Shown here piece after piece: positions 28,127 through 37,753 of a stretch of 63,482 nt of DNA. The notes beneath the pieces were generated by a model. It was not told the DNA's origin. It worked only from the letters and a program-made list of their open reading frames with translations, and ran no database searches. The DNA lies in assembly GCA_041907665.1 (NCBI GenBank), contig JAYRGW010000018.1:1-63482 (forward strand). Reading direction: 5' to 3'. Both the position numbers and the translations under genes were made by a program. The stretch comes from JAAYUD01 sp041907665 (GTDB taxonomy: Bacteria; Bacteroidota; Bacteroidia; Bacteroidales; Bacteroidaceae). Every line of letters begins with the position of its first letter. Position 1 is the stretch's first letter.

Positions 28127-30214
28127 TTATTTCATTCCGCGGTCTTTCAACAAAGGAGCCAAGTCAGGTTCCGAACCTCTGAAATTCTTATATAGTGTCA
28201 TAGGGTCGTCACTGTCTCCACGTTCTAACATTTCATGGCGGAAACGATCGGCTGTCTTCTTATCAAAAATACCGTTTTGAGCAAAAACCTCAAAAGCATC
28301 ACAATCCAAAACGTTCGACCAAATATAACTATAGTAACCTGCATCATATCCGCCTACTATATGGTTAAAATAAGTAGTGGAGTAACGAGGATCTATCTCC
28401 GGGATAAGTCCGATATTACTCATCACAGTTTTCTCAAAACGCTCAACATCATATCCATCCATCGTCTTCAGACTATGTAGATTCATATCGAGCAGAGAGG
28501 CAGCCAACAACTCGGTTGTGATAAAGCCCTGATTAAATGTCTTCTGAGCCAATATTTTATTAATCAGACTATCAGGTATCACCTCACCGGTTTTATAGTG
28601 GCGAGCATACATTTTCAATACCTGAGGAGAAAGTGCCCAATGCTCATTAAATTGAGAAAACAATTCAACAAAATCACGAGAGACATTTGTACCCGAAACA
28701 CCAGCATAATTGCACTTCGAAAGCATACCATGGAGAGCATGTCCAAACTCATGAAACAACGTTTCAACTTCGTCGGCAGTCAACAGAGATGGTATATCGC
28801 CCACCGGTTTAGTGAAGCTTGCGACATTACAGACAATGGGGCGAACACCCTTTTTCTCTTCTCTATAATTACTCATCCATGCTCCACCAGCTTTTCCAGC
28901 CCGTGGGAAGTAATCCAAATAGAGAACAGCCAAATGCGATCCATCGGCGTCTTTCACTTCAAAAACATTAACATCAGGTTCATAGACCGGCATGCCTTTG
29001 AGGGGAGTTATCGTAATACCATAAAGTTTGTGAGCGCATTCAAAAGCGCCATCACGCACATTCTCCAATTTGAAATAGGGTTTTATTTCTTCTTCATTCA
29101 GATTGTACTTTTCGGCACGCAGTTTATCAGTATAGTATGCCCAATCCCAAGCTTCCAATTTCTGTCCGGAACCTTCTTTGTCCATCATCTTCTGTAACTC
29201 TACCGCTTCTTTTTTTGCCTTATCCAAAGCATAAGGCCATACGCTCATCATCATTTTAGTTGCATTGGCCTCATTTTTTGCCATCGTAGGTTCAAGCGAG
29301 TAATCAGCATAACAATCAAAACCAAACAATTTGGCTTTTTCTAATCGTAGAGACAATATTTTAGTTATAATTTGCTTGTTATCATATTTATCTCCATGAT
29401 TACACCTATTAATATAGGCCTTGTACACTTTCTCCCGCAACGGACGGACAGAAGAGTATTGTAAAAAAGGCACACGACTATCATTGGTTAATTTAACAAG
29501 CCACATCCCAGGCTTACCTGCCTTTTTTGCTTCTTGGGCAGCACTTTTACGATACCAATCAGGCAAACCCGCCAAATCAGCTTCTTTATCTATATACAAA
29601 GAAAAAGCATTATTTTCACCCAATACATTTTGTCTGAATTTGAGAGTCGTCTGAGACAGTTCCTTATTTATTTCGCGCAAACGCGTTTGTTTTTCGGGGG
29701 AAAGATTGGCACCCGACCGAACAAACTCACGATAAATCTTATCAGTAAGTCTTTTTTGCTCCGTAGTCAGTTCTGCAGCATTTTCATTATCATGAACCAT
29801 CTTCACCAACCTAAAGAGTTTCTTATTTAAATGGATATTATCAGAATGTGCTGTCAACAACGGATCCAATTTAGAAGAAAGGGCCATTAATGCATCATTC
29901 GTATCGGCATCCAGCATATTGGTATAAATAGGAACAACACGACTCAAAATAGGCGAGCTTTCATCAAATGCCAATATTGTATTCTCGAATGTCGGTTTTT
30001 GCCTATTGTTTACAATTTTATCGATCAATTTATTCTGCTCTGATATACCTTTGTAAATAGCAGGCTCATAATCGGTCTGTTTTATCTTGTCAAAAGGAGG
30101 AACACCAAATTGAGTTTTAAATTCAGAGAAGAAAGGATTTGAAGCTTTCTGTGCAACAGATGGATAAGTCATACTCACAAATAATAAAGTCGCTAATAAT
30201 TTACCGGTTTTCAT
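28127..30214 (-). CDS. M3-family metallopeptidase (oligopeptidase A / dipeptidyl carboxypeptidase type), secreted
   Basis: A 695-residue zinc peptidase. It begins with a signal peptide (MKTGKLLATLLFVSMTYPSVAQ), so it acts in the periplasm or outer envelope. The zinc motif HEFGH is at 488-492 (ETLFHEFGHALHGML), and the family segments YLDYFPRAGKAGGAWMSNY and GYDAGYYSYIWSNVLDCDAFEVF are present. It probably trims peptides taken up or released by other proteases. Dcp and PrlC cannot be told apart with confidence by eye; the periplasmic location favours the Dcp type. Confidence 0.9.
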   Translation of the reverse strand: MKTGKLLATLLFVSMTYPSVAQKASNPFFSEFKTQFGVPPFDKIKQTDYEPAIYKGISEQNKLIDKIVNNRQKPTFENTILAFDESSPILSRVVPIYTNMLDADTNDALMALSSKLDPLLTAHSDNIHLNKKLFRLVKMVHDNENAAELTTEQKRLTDKIYREFVRSGANLSPEKQTRLREINKELSQTTLKFRQNVLGENNAFSLYIDKEADLAGLPDWYRKSAAQEAKKAGKPGMWLVKLTNDSRVPFLQYSSVRPLREKVYKAYINRCNHGDKYDNKQIITKILSLRLEKAKLFGFDCYADYSLEPTMAKNEANATKMMMSVWPYALDKAKKEAVELQKMMDKEGSGQKLEAWDWAYYTDKLRAEKYNLNEEEIKPYFKLENVRDGAFECAHKLYGITITPLKGMPVYEPDVNVFEVKDADGSHLAVLYLDYFPRAGKAGGAWMSNYREEKKGVRPIVCNVASFTKPVGDIPSLLTADEVETLFHEFGHALHGMLSKCNYAGVSGTNVSRDFVELFSQFNEHWALSPQVLKMYARHYKTGEVIPDSLINKILAQKTFNQGFITTELLAASLLDMNLHSLKTMDGYDVERFEKTVMSNIGLIPEIDPRYSTTYFNHIVGGYDAGYYSYIWSNVLDCDAFEVFAQNGIFDKKTADRFRHEMLERGDSDDPMTLYKNFRGSEPDLAPLLKDRGMK

Positions 30215-30234
30215 GGATACAAATTATGATTAGG

Positions 30235-31338
30235 TTAAACAGATGATTTATAAGCTATATAACACCATATAGGATAATGATCAGACGATTTTATCGACCG
30301 ATCTACTGTACAATTATAGCTTTGCAAATTTTTACTAATAAGAATATTGTCTATTCTAAAGAAGAATTTATTACGATTGAATGAAACCCCTAGTCCCCAG
30401 CCTGATTGGGTAAACGCATCTTTAAGATTACGAGAAAGGATATGATGAGCATACGAGAGAGGGCTATCGTTAAAATCACCACATACAATGATAGTCTTAT
30501 GAGGAGATTGGGTTATCGTCTGGGCAATAACACGAGCCTGTTTGGCTCGCAATACTGATGCATCGGCGAATTTGTGCAACAATGATCGATTTTGAGAATG
30601 AACATTCCCCGTTTTGAATGAATCCAAGAAACCTTCATATTTCTCTCTATCCTTCAATGTCAGTTTATTAGATTCCAAATGGTTATTAACTAGAGTAACT
30701 GTATCTCCATTGATCACTAATTCGTAACATACAGAGCCATTATAACTACTCTGGTAGGGTATTCTTCGAGCCGACAAGACAGGGAACCGAGAAAATAATG
30801 CAAGTTTATTACCACTATTCTTATCTCCTACTACAGTAACATCTTTATAGGGATAATTTTTCATCATTTCTTGGATGTATTCTTCATTGACATACTTACC
30901 GGTAGAATGCGAAGTTCCATACTCTTGCAGACAAATAATATCCGCATTGCTTTTTGCCAAGTATCTCAGAATAGGATTTTCCCCTTTCACTTTCTCCATA
31001 TTATTAAAAGACATCACATTATAAGACAAGAGCTTTATCCTTGTAGAAGGCACATCTTTAGAATGTAGGTTCATTGGAAAATATGTTCGAATCTGAGGTA
31101 TACTCAGTAACAGTGCTACAAGAGATACAAGACAGAATTTATAATGAAATAGAAGCCAAAAGAAAATAAAACAAATATTGCTCAACGCCAAAACGGGAAA
31201 TACAAGGCCAGCACACGACAGCATTGGATATTTTTCTGGCGATATATAAGGTGAATAGGCAGACAATAAAAAAGCTGATGCAGTCAACAAATTGACAAGC
31301 AATATAAAAAAAGCCAATATAGAACGAATATGAGCCAT
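30235..31338 (-). CDS. Endonuclease/exonuclease/phosphatase (EEP) family membrane-anchored protein
   Basis: A 367-residue protein with three N-terminal hydrophobic segments (to about residue 85), then an EEP domain: LLSYNVMSFNN, ICLQEYG, VNNHLESNK, VVCGDFNDSPLSYAH and a terminal SSDHYPIW. These carry the Asn, Glu, Asp-x-Asn and Asp-His of the catalytic site. The domain probably faces outward, so a phosphodiester-type substrate in the envelope or medium is likely; it is unassigned. It follows a rhomboid gene by 5 bp. Confidence 0.82.
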   Translation of the reverse strand: MAHIRSILAFFILLVNLLTASAFLLSAYSPYISPEKYPMLSCAGLVFPVLALSNICFIFFWLLFHYKFCLVSLVALLLSIPQIRTYFPMNLHSKDVPSTRIKLLSYNVMSFNNMEKVKGENPILRYLAKSNADIICLQEYGTSHSTGKYVNEEYIQEMMKNYPYKDVTVVGDKNSGNKLALFSRFPVLSARRIPYQSSYNGSVCYELVINGDTVTLVNNHLESNKLTLKDREKYEGFLDSFKTGNVHSQNRSLLHKFADASVLRAKQARVIAQTITQSPHKTIIVCGDFNDSPLSYAHHILSRNLKDAFTQSGWGLGVSFNRNKFFFRIDNILISKNLQSYNCTVDRSIKSSDHYPIWCYIAYKSSV

Positions 31339-31343
31339 GTCTT

Positions 31344-32246
31344 CTATTTTTTACTTGCATCAAACAAGCGTTTTTTCTCTTCCGAGGAAAGGCTGCCATA
31401 ACCCGATTTCTTTAACTTATCAAGAATACGGTCTATCTCCTCATCCTTCTTCTTTTTACGCTGATTATATTCGGCGTCAGTTTCGCGACGTACATTATCA
31501 TAGTAATGAACCTGCATTTTAGGCTTCCGGTGCCAAGTATGATACTGGAATAGACTAAGAAAGAAATCCAACACTTTATTAATCCATAAAGTCAAGTCCA
31601 CACCTTTTCGCAGTAATAGGGCAAAGAGCCAACCAGCCATAGCTCCACCCAAATGAGCGATATGCCCTCCCGCATTAGAAGACGTGATAAACATAAAATC
31701 TACCACAACTACAAATAGAGCCAAATACTTCAGACTTACATTACCTATCAAAAACAATTGAACTCGATAATTAGGCTCCCTGTAAGCTACCGCAATAATA
31801 ATAGCAAGTATCGATGCCGATGCACCCACTACCACAGAAGAGTCTAAAACCGGCAGAAAATAAGGAAAGACATTATAGGACAAGATAAACAGTGCACCAC
31901 CGGCAATTCCGCCCAGAATATACAAGCCTCTCAGGTGTTTGGAAGAAAAGAACATCAGAAATATCTCACCAAACCAATAAAGACAAAGCATATTGAACAA
32001 AACATGCCACACACCTGCATGCATAAACATATAAGTTATAACGGACCAGGGTTGAATCAAGAATCGGCTGACTGATGCCGGCAACGCAAGAAAAGAAAAC
32101 GAGGCACCTTCTTCAAAACCAGATAACTTTAAAACAATTCCAACGACAGTCGTTACAACGAAAACCGCCACATTAATATATATCAACTGTATGGCTATAT
32201 CTCCATTGCGAAACTTTTCTCGAAGATCAGTAATAATAGTTCCCAT
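31344..32246 (-). CDS. Rhomboid-family intramembrane serine protease (second of pair)
   Basis: A 300-residue membrane protein with the rhomboid motifs: MFMHAGVWHVLFNM (His and Asn of the L1/TM2 region), serine in VVGASASILA, and catalytic histidine in GHIAHLGGAMAGW. After the membrane core is a cytoplasmic tail ending in the conserved-looking KKSGYGSLSSEEKKRLFDASKK, seen in Bacteroidetes rhomboids. Its start overlaps the upstream rhomboid by 20 bp. Substrates are unknown. Confidence 0.88.
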   Translation of the reverse strand: MGTIITDLREKFRNGDIAIQLIYINVAVFVVTTVVGIVLKLSGFEEGASFSFLALPASVSRFLIQPWSVITYMFMHAGVWHVLFNMLCLYWFGEIFLMFFSSKHLRGLYILGGIAGGALFILSYNVFPYFLPVLDSSVVVGASASILAIIIAVAYREPNYRVQLFLIGNVSLKYLALFVVVVDFMFITSSNAGGHIAHLGGAMAGWLFALLLRKGVDLTLWINKVLDFFLSLFQYHTWHRKPKMQVHYYDNVRRETDAEYNQRKKKKDEEIDRILDKLKKSGYGSLSSEEKKRLFDASKK

Positions 32247-32919
32247 TATTGTTTTTGTTCTTATGCTTCCAATAAAGTATCAAAATCAGCCCAAAAAGCA
32301 TACCACCCAAATGAGCAAAATGAGCAACATTATCGCTCGGATTATTTGAGATGGCCGACCACAGCTCAATAACAGCATATCCGATAACAAACCATTTGGC
32401 TTTAATAGGGAAAGGCAAAGGGAAAATAAACATTTTATCATTTGGATAAGTCATACCGAATGCCAACAATATGCCATAAACCGCACCGGAGGCACCAACC
32501 GTAGTCATCATATTAAGATAAGCACCCATCGGAACAACACTGGCACCAATATTGACTCCAGCATATTCAGAAAGCACGGTTATGTAATATATATACTGAA
32601 CAGCCTCTTGAACCAACCCAGCTCCAATACCACATATAATATAAAAAGTAAGAAACTTCTTTGCCCCCCATGTCTGTTCCAGAATACGCCCAAACATCCA
32701 AACGGCAAACATATTAAAGAAAATATGAGTAAAGCCGCCATGCATGAACATATAAGTCACAAGCTGAGCTACATTAAAATCTTTGGCAAGAAAAAAGTGC
32801 AATCCCAAATAGGCAGACAAATCTATGCCATAATTTGTAGCTACTAAAGTGGCCAAAAATACTATCACATTAATAATTATAATGTTCTTAGTAATCGGCG
32901 GAGTAGAAAATGCATTCAT
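32227..32919 (-). CDS. Rhomboid-family intramembrane serine protease (first of pair)
   Basis: A 230-residue membrane protein with MFMHGGFTHIFFNMFAVWMFG, the catalytic serine in GASGAVYGILLAF (GxSG form) and the catalytic histidine in HFAHLGGMLFG. It lacks the cytoplasmic tail of its neighbour. The pair shares a layout and may have arisen by duplication, but they are well diverged. It heads the three-gene string rhomboid-rhomboid-EEP. Confidence 0.9.
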   Translation of the reverse strand: MNAFSTPPITKNIIIINVIVFLATLVATNYGIDLSAYLGLHFFLAKDFNVAQLVTYMFMHGGFTHIFFNMFAVWMFGRILEQTWGAKKFLTFYIICGIGAGLVQEAVQYIYYITVLSEYAGVNIGASVVPMGAYLNMMTTVGASGAVYGILLAFGMTYPNDKMFIFPLPFPIKAKWFVIGYAVIELWSAISNNPSDNVAHFAHLGGMLFGLILILYWKHKNKNNNGNYYY

Positions 32920-33039
32920 ATAACACGAATAAAAAATTATTTTGATGGCAAAAATACAAAATAATATCGGGAATTTACGTCAATTCATACCCCAGATTAT
33001 TATTTTTCGCCTTTTCATGTGTTTTTTTCCTTGTATTTA

Positions 33040-33071
33040 TTTGTAAATTAATAAATTGTTACTTATTTTTG
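33040..33071 (+). promoter_or_regulatory. HU-gene promoter (TTTG, 20 nt, TATTTTTG)
   Basis: TTTG at 33040-33043 and TATTTTTG at 33064-33071 match consensus with a 20-nt spacer. Transcription would start near 33078, which fixes the HU start at 33134 rather than the earlier in-frame codon at 33056. Confidence 0.8.
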
Positions 33072-33133
33072 CCTATGCAATAAATAAAAAGGAAATTTGT
33101 TTAATTTTAAATTCTAACCATTACATTTTTATC

Positions 33134-33406
33134 ATGAACAAAGCTGAACTAATTAATGCTATTGCTGCCCAATCGGGATTAAGCAAAGCGGATTCCAAGA
33201 AAGCTTTAGATGCTTTCATTTCTACTGTTACCGATACTCTAAAAGCTGAAAGCAAAGTCGTGTTGGTAGGTTTTGGAACTTTCTGTGTAGGAAAGAGAGG
33301 AGCTAGAACAGGTATTAATCCCGCAACAAAAGCTGCCATTCAAATACCAGCTAAGAAAGTTGCTAAGTTCAAAGCAGGAGCTGAATTGACAAAAGCTGTA
33401 GAATAG
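33134..33406 (+). CDS. HU-family DNA-binding protein
   Basis: A 90-residue nucleoid protein that bends DNA as a dimer. It starts MNKAELINAIAAQSGLSKADSKKALDAF, has the VVLVGFGTFCVGKRGARTGINPATK beta-arm region and ends KVAKFKAGAELTKAV. This is the standard HU length and plan. It is a single gene with a consensus promoter, a leader of about 56 nt and a terminator, consistent with high expression. Confidence 0.95.
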   Translation: MNKAELINAIAAQSGLSKADSKKALDAFISTVTDTLKAESKVVLVGFGTFCVGKRGARTGINPATKAAIQIPAKKVAKFKAGAELTKAVE

Positions 33407-33475
33407 AAGTATCTTTCTTATCAACTTTTATAAAGTATATACTTTGCAAAGCAAATGCATATGCTTTAAAAGACA

Positions 33476-33513
33476 AAAAGGTATATGCCTCCAAATGGAA
33501 GGATATACCTTTT
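33476..33513 (+). terminator. HU terminator
   Basis: AAAAGGTATAT (33476-33486) pairs with ATATACCTTTT (33503-33513), an 11-bp stem with partial extension into the loop and a T-rich 3' end. It lies 70 bp after the HU stop. Confidence 0.65.
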
Positions 33514-33768
33514 CTGTTTCAAATATCAACACGCTGCAATACACCAAAAGGCATTAAGAAAGAGCATTCACCAATAAATAAAGAGCCTACCCCGAATCGC
33601 TCATTTCGTTGTTTATCTATGACTATGACTAGATGCAAGACATTTATAAAACAGAATAAAGCCTTTTGCTCCCTTACCAAAAGAATTTAGTCGTCTATGC
33701 TTACAGCAACAATACAGGATACACCATTCTATAATTTAGCCTTACCATTCATTATTTTCAATCTTAGC

Positions 33769-33800
33769 TTTGCTTTTACGCCCTAAAGATTGTAACTTTG
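33769..33800 (+). promoter_or_regulatory. argS promoter (TTTG, 20 nt, TAACTTTG)
   Basis: TTTG at 33769-33772 and TAACTTTG at 33793-33800 with a 20-nt spacer fit the consensus. The box lies 20 bp before the ATG at 33821 and rules out the in-frame TTG at 33770. Confidence 0.8.
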
Positions 33801-33820
33801 CACCCCAAAACAGTTTGATT

Positions 33821-35617
33821 ATGAAGATAGAAGATAAATTGATTCCATCAGTCATCGGAGCACTCAAAGCTCTCTATGGAGAAGATGTTTCGGCAGAAAA
33901 AATACAGTTACAAAAAACGAGAAAAGAGTTCAAAGGACACCTTTCATTGGTTGTTTTTCCTTTTTTGCGCATGTCAAAGAAAGGACCGGAACAAACAGCG
34001 ACCGAAATTGGTGAATATTTGAAATCCAATGATCCAGACATTGAAGACTTCAGCGTCATCAAGGGTTTCTTAAATCTTGTCATTGCTTCATCGGCATGGA
34101 TCAGCTTATTAAACGATATTCATTCAGAGCATCAATATGGCATTACTGAACCGACCGACAAATCGCCTCTTGTAATGATCGAATTCTCGTCTCCCAATAC
34201 AAACAAGCCACTACACTTGGGACACATGAGAAATAATCTATTGGGCAATGCTCTTACAAACATTATAAAAGCCAACGGAAATAAAGTAGTAAAAACAAAC
34301 ATCGTCAACGACCGTGGCATTCATATCTGCAAATCCATGTTGGCATGGAAACTTTATGGTAATGGAGAGACACCGGAATCTTCAGGAAAGAAGGGCGATC
34401 ATTTGGTAGGTGACTATTATGTGGCTTTCGACCAGCACTATAAAGCAGAAATCAAGCAGTTGATGGCAGAAAAAGGCATGACACAAGAAGAAGCCGAAGC
34501 GGCCTCTCCGCTGATGCAAGAAGCCCATCACATGTTGGTAAAATGGGAAGCAGGTGATCCGGAAGTACGCGCACTTTGGGAGAAAATGAACGAATGGGTT
34601 TATGCAGGTTTCGACGAGACTTATCGCAAGATGGGTATTTCGTTCGACAAAATATATTACGAATCGAACACTTACCTGGAAGGCAAAAACAAAGTACTCG
34701 AAGGGCTAAGCAAGGGATTATTCTTTAAAAAAGAAGACGGTTCCGTATGGGCCGACCTTACTGACAAAGGGCTCGACCAGAAACTTTTACTTCGCAAAGA
34801 TGGCACATCGGTGTATATGACTCAAGACATCGGTACAGCCGAACAACGTTTTAAAGACTATCCCATTAACAAAATGATATATGTGGTAGGTAATGAACAA
34901 AACTATCATTTCCAAGTTCTTTCCATTTTGCTCGACAAACTGGGATTCGAATGGGGCAAAGATTTGGTACACTTTTCGTACGGCATGGTAGAACTTCCCG
35001 AAGGTAAAATGAAATCCCGCGAGGGAACTGTAGTGGATGCCGACGACTTGGTAAGCGAAATGGTTAATACAGCCAAAGAGACATCGCAAGAGCTAGGAAA
35101 GTTGGACGGTCTGTCGCCAAGCGAAGCAGACGACATTGTACGTATTGTAGGACTGGGAGCTTTAAAGTATTTTATTCTTAAAGTAGACGCCAGAAAGAAT
35201 ATGACTTTCAACCCGAAAGAGTCTATTGATTTCAACGGCAACACCGGACCTTTCATTCAGTATACCTATGCCCGCATCCGTTCAGTGCTAAGAAAAGCAG
35301 AAGAAATGAATATCACACTTCCAAGCAAGATGCCGAACAATCTGCAACTTTCCGAAAAAGAAGAGAATCTAATTCAGATGCTTGCCGACTTTGCCGTAAC
35401 TGTTCGTCAAGCCGGTACCGATTACAGCCCTTCGACGATAGCCAATTACATTTACGACTTGGTAAAAGAATACAATCAATTCTACCACGACTATAGTATT
35501 TTACACGAGAAAGACGAAGATACCCGCATCTTCCGCATCGTTCTTTCGGCCAATATTGCCAAGGTTGTCAAATTGGGTATGGGATTACTAGGTATAGAGG
35601 TACCCGAAAGAATGTAA
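33821..35617 (+). CDS. argS: Arginyl-tRNA synthetase
   Basis: Class I synthetase charging tRNA-Arg. The 598-residue protein starts MKIEDKLIPSVIGALKALYG. It has an N-terminal Arg-specific additional domain, the HIGH-type motif HLGH (132-135, in SSPNTNKPLHLGHMRNN), and GKMKSREGTVVDADDL in the KMSKS position. The C-terminal anticodon-binding helices end in the expected LLGIEVPERM. A tRNA-Arg(CCT) gene lies 9 kb upstream. Confidence 0.97.
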   Translation: MKIEDKLIPSVIGALKALYGEDVSAEKIQLQKTRKEFKGHLSLVVFPFLRMSKKGPEQTATEIGEYLKSNDPDIEDFSVIKGFLNLVIASSAWISLLNDIHSEHQYGITEPTDKSPLVMIEFSSPNTNKPLHLGHMRNNLLGNALTNIIKANGNKVVKTNIVNDRGIHICKSMLAWKLYGNGETPESSGKKGDHLVGDYYVAFDQHYKAEIKQLMAEKGMTQEEAEAASPLMQEAHHMLVKWEAGDPEVRALWEKMNEWVYAGFDETYRKMGISFDKIYYESNTYLEGKNKVLEGLSKGLFFKKEDGSVWADLTDKGLDQKLLLRKDGTSVYMTQDIGTAEQRFKDYPINKMIYVVGNEQNYHFQVLSILLDKLGFEWGKDLVHFSYGMVELPEGKMKSREGTVVDADDLVSEMVNTAKETSQELGKLDGLSPSEADDIVRIVGLGALKYFILKVDARKNMTFNPKESIDFNGNTGPFIQYTYARIRSVLRKAEEMNITLPSKMPNNLQLSEKEENLIQMLADFAVTVRQAGTDYSPSTIANYIYDLVKEYNQFYHDYSILHEKDEDTRIFRIVLSANIAKVVKLGMGLLGIEVPERM

Positions 35618-35651
35618 ACAAGAGATTTACACTAAACATTAATAAATAAAC

Positions 35652-37019
35652 ATGATGAACGAAAAAACGGGAACGGACTTTAAATCCGCAACCGCCAACG
35701 AAGAGAAGAAGCTCTTCATCGAAACCTATGGTTGCCAAATGAACGTGGCAGACAGTGAAGTTGTAGCCTCAGTAATGAAAATGGCTGGCTACGAATTGAC
35801 CGATTCACTCGACAATGCCGATGCTGTTTTTCTAAACACTTGTTCGGTAAGAGAAAATGCCGAACACAAAATTTACAACCGACTGGAAGCGCTACATGCC
35901 TTGCAAAAAAAGAGAAAACTTATCATCGGAGTTCTAGGTTGCATGGCAGAACATGTAAAAGATGATTTAATAGAAAATCACCACGTTGACTTGGTCGCCG
36001 GACCAGACGCATATCTCACACTACCCGGACTCATTGCATCTGTCGAAGCTGGAGAAAAGGCTATCAACGTCGAACTTTCAAAGACAGAAACATACCGAGA
36101 TGTCATCCCGTCGCATATCTGCGGCAACCACATTTCGAGTTTTGTATCTATCATGAGAGGCTGCAACAATTTCTGTACCTACTGTATCGTGCCTTATACA
36201 AGAGGCAGAGAGAGAAGCCGAGATATTGAAAGCATTCTCAACGAAGTAAAAGACCTGGAAGCCAAAGGATACAAAGAAATCACACTTTTGGGGCAGAATG
36301 TCAATTCTTATCATTTTGAATGCAAAGACGGTTCGGTAGTGTCTTTTCCTCTGTTGTTGCAAACGGTTGCTCTGTCAGTGCCCAATGTAAGAATCAGATT
36401 CACCACTTCTCACCCCAAAGATATGAGCGATGAAACACTTCATGTCATTGCCAACGTACCTAATGTTTGCAAACACATTCATCTTCCGGTACAAAGTGGT
36501 AGCTCGCGCATATTGAAAGCCATGAACAGAAAATATACCAGAGAATGGTACCTTGACAGAGTCGCGACCATCCGCAAGATTATTCCGGATTGCGGACTTA
36601 GTACTGATATTTTCTGTGGTTTCTGTGGTGAGACAGAAGACGACCATCGCCAATCTCTATCATTAATGATGGAGTGTGCTTACGACTCGGCCTTTATGTT
36701 CAAATACTCCGAGCGCTCTGGTACTTATGCCTCAAAGAACCTACCTGATGATGTTCCGGAAGAGACAAAGATTGCTCGATTAAACGAAATCATCCAACTG
36801 CAAAATCAGCTTTCGGCAGAATCAAATGCACGTTGCATAGGCAAGACTTTCGAAGTCCTTGTAGAAGGAGTATCAAAGCGTTCACGAGAACAACTCTTTG
36901 GACGCACAGAGCAAAATAGGGTTGTTGTTTTTGACAAAGGTACCCACCATATCGGTGATTTCGTCCATGTTCGTATCACAGCAACTACTTCGGCAACCCT
37001 TATTGGCGAAGAAGTTTAA
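35652..37019 (+). CDS. miaB: tRNA-2-methylthio-N6-dimethylallyladenosine synthase
   Basis: Radical-SAM methylthiotransferase acting on i6A37 of tRNAs that read UNN codons. The 455-residue protein has the N-terminal cluster cysteines (ETYGCQMNVADSE, NTCSVRENAEHK, LGCMAEH), the radical-SAM motif CNNFCTYC (Cys171, 175, 178), the HLPVQSGSSRILKAMNRKYTR segment and a C-terminal TRAM domain (FEVLVEG...). The start could be the first or second Met. It lies 34 bp after argS, probably in the same transcript. Confidence 0.96.
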   Translation: MMNEKTGTDFKSATANEEKKLFIETYGCQMNVADSEVVASVMKMAGYELTDSLDNADAVFLNTCSVRENAEHKIYNRLEALHALQKKRKLIIGVLGCMAEHVKDDLIENHHVDLVAGPDAYLTLPGLIASVEAGEKAINVELSKTETYRDVIPSHICGNHISSFVSIMRGCNNFCTYCIVPYTRGRERSRDIESILNEVKDLEAKGYKEITLLGQNVNSYHFECKDGSVVSFPLLLQTVALSVPNVRIRFTTSHPKDMSDETLHVIANVPNVCKHIHLPVQSGSSRILKAMNRKYTREWYLDRVATIRKIIPDCGLSTDIFCGFCGETEDDHRQSLSLMMECAYDSAFMFKYSERSGTYASKNLPDDVPEETKIARLNEIIQLQNQLSAESNARCIGKTFEVLVEGVSKRSREQLFGRTEQNRVVVFDKGTHHIGDFVHVRITATTSATLIGEEV

Positions 37020-37048
37020 AAGGAATTCATTACCTCATATATATCCAT

Positions 37049-37083
37049 CAAGACGTCTCCAGAACGGGGACGTCTTGGTCTTT
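37049..37083 (+). terminator. miaB terminator
   Basis: CAAGACGTCTCC and GGGACGTCTTG form an 11-bp stem (37049-37077), followed by GTCTTTTA. It lies 30 bp after the stop. Confidence 0.75.
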
Positions 37084-37653
37084 TATTAAGTCCTTTTATT
37101 ATCTTTTACATTAGCGACAGAAGAGATATAGCCACTCACCCGATTATCGCTACAAAATTCTAATTAACAGCACATTGCGCATCAAAAAAACCTCGAAGTA
37201 GTATGCAGAATGAACATTCCAAAACATTCTGATACTATTTTATCCGAACATCGCATAGAAGTATCCCAGAGCGTATTTTGTTATCGATTCAGTGTTCAAA
37301 TGTAAACCGATTCAGTACAAAGGCATAAAGGATGCTAATGCAACGCGTTGATAGACAGAGAGAAATTCATAACTATGAAAATGAATTTTTGTATTCGTCC
37401 TTATCATTTTCTAAGAACTATGGCGCAAAGTTTATTCGATGAAACGAAAGACCCTCGTACGGATAAAAAAGTATCAGTATAGCAACAATTGTTCAACTCA
37501 AAAAACGTTCTGAAAAATGGATTCGTCATAACCGACTATCAATCAGTATATTTTTATGTCAATGGGGTATGCATATTAATAAAACAGAAAGAGGTTATCC
37601 GCAATAGCAATAAAGAATAAATGTTTTGAAAAAGACTTCTATATCTTACGAAA

Positions 37654-37715
37654 TTGTCGTATGTTAGTTTTTTCGGTGACGTCCTTAAGTTTTCGAAAAA
37701 ACTAACATACGACAA
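37654..37715. repeat. 22-bp perfect inverted repeat with 18-nt loop
   Basis: Arms 37654-37675 and 37694-37715 are perfect reverse complements (core GTCGTATGTTAGTTTTTTCG). It lies 39 bp beyond the stop of the minus-strand prolyl oligopeptidase and may terminate it, though no T-run follows the stem. A MITE-like or regulatory role is not excluded. Confidence 0.7.
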
Positions 37716-37753
37716 CAATTTTAGGAGCATATGTCGTTTTGAAGAGTAAAAGA

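Larger units (their letters stand above)
33407..33820. other. Gap between HU and argS
   Basis: About 410 bp with no gene. It holds the HU terminator, a short palindrome AAGTATATACTT (33433-33444) and the argS promoter at its right end. The middle (about 33520-33760) shows nothing recognisable. Confidence 0.5.
37020..37753. other. Gene-free gap between convergent miaB and the prolyl oligopeptidase
   Basis: 734 bp. It holds the miaB terminator (37049-37083) and a strong inverted repeat (37654-37715). A short open stretch near 37378-37482 (reads MNFCIRPYHFLRTMAQSLFDETKDPRTDKK) ends in a stop; I recognise nothing in it and it may be a decayed remnant. Confidence 0.5.

Noticed and set aside
37378..37482. 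Short open stretch in the miaB-prolyl oligopeptidase gap as a gene
   Set aside because: Only about 35 codons, no ribosome site and no recognisable family.
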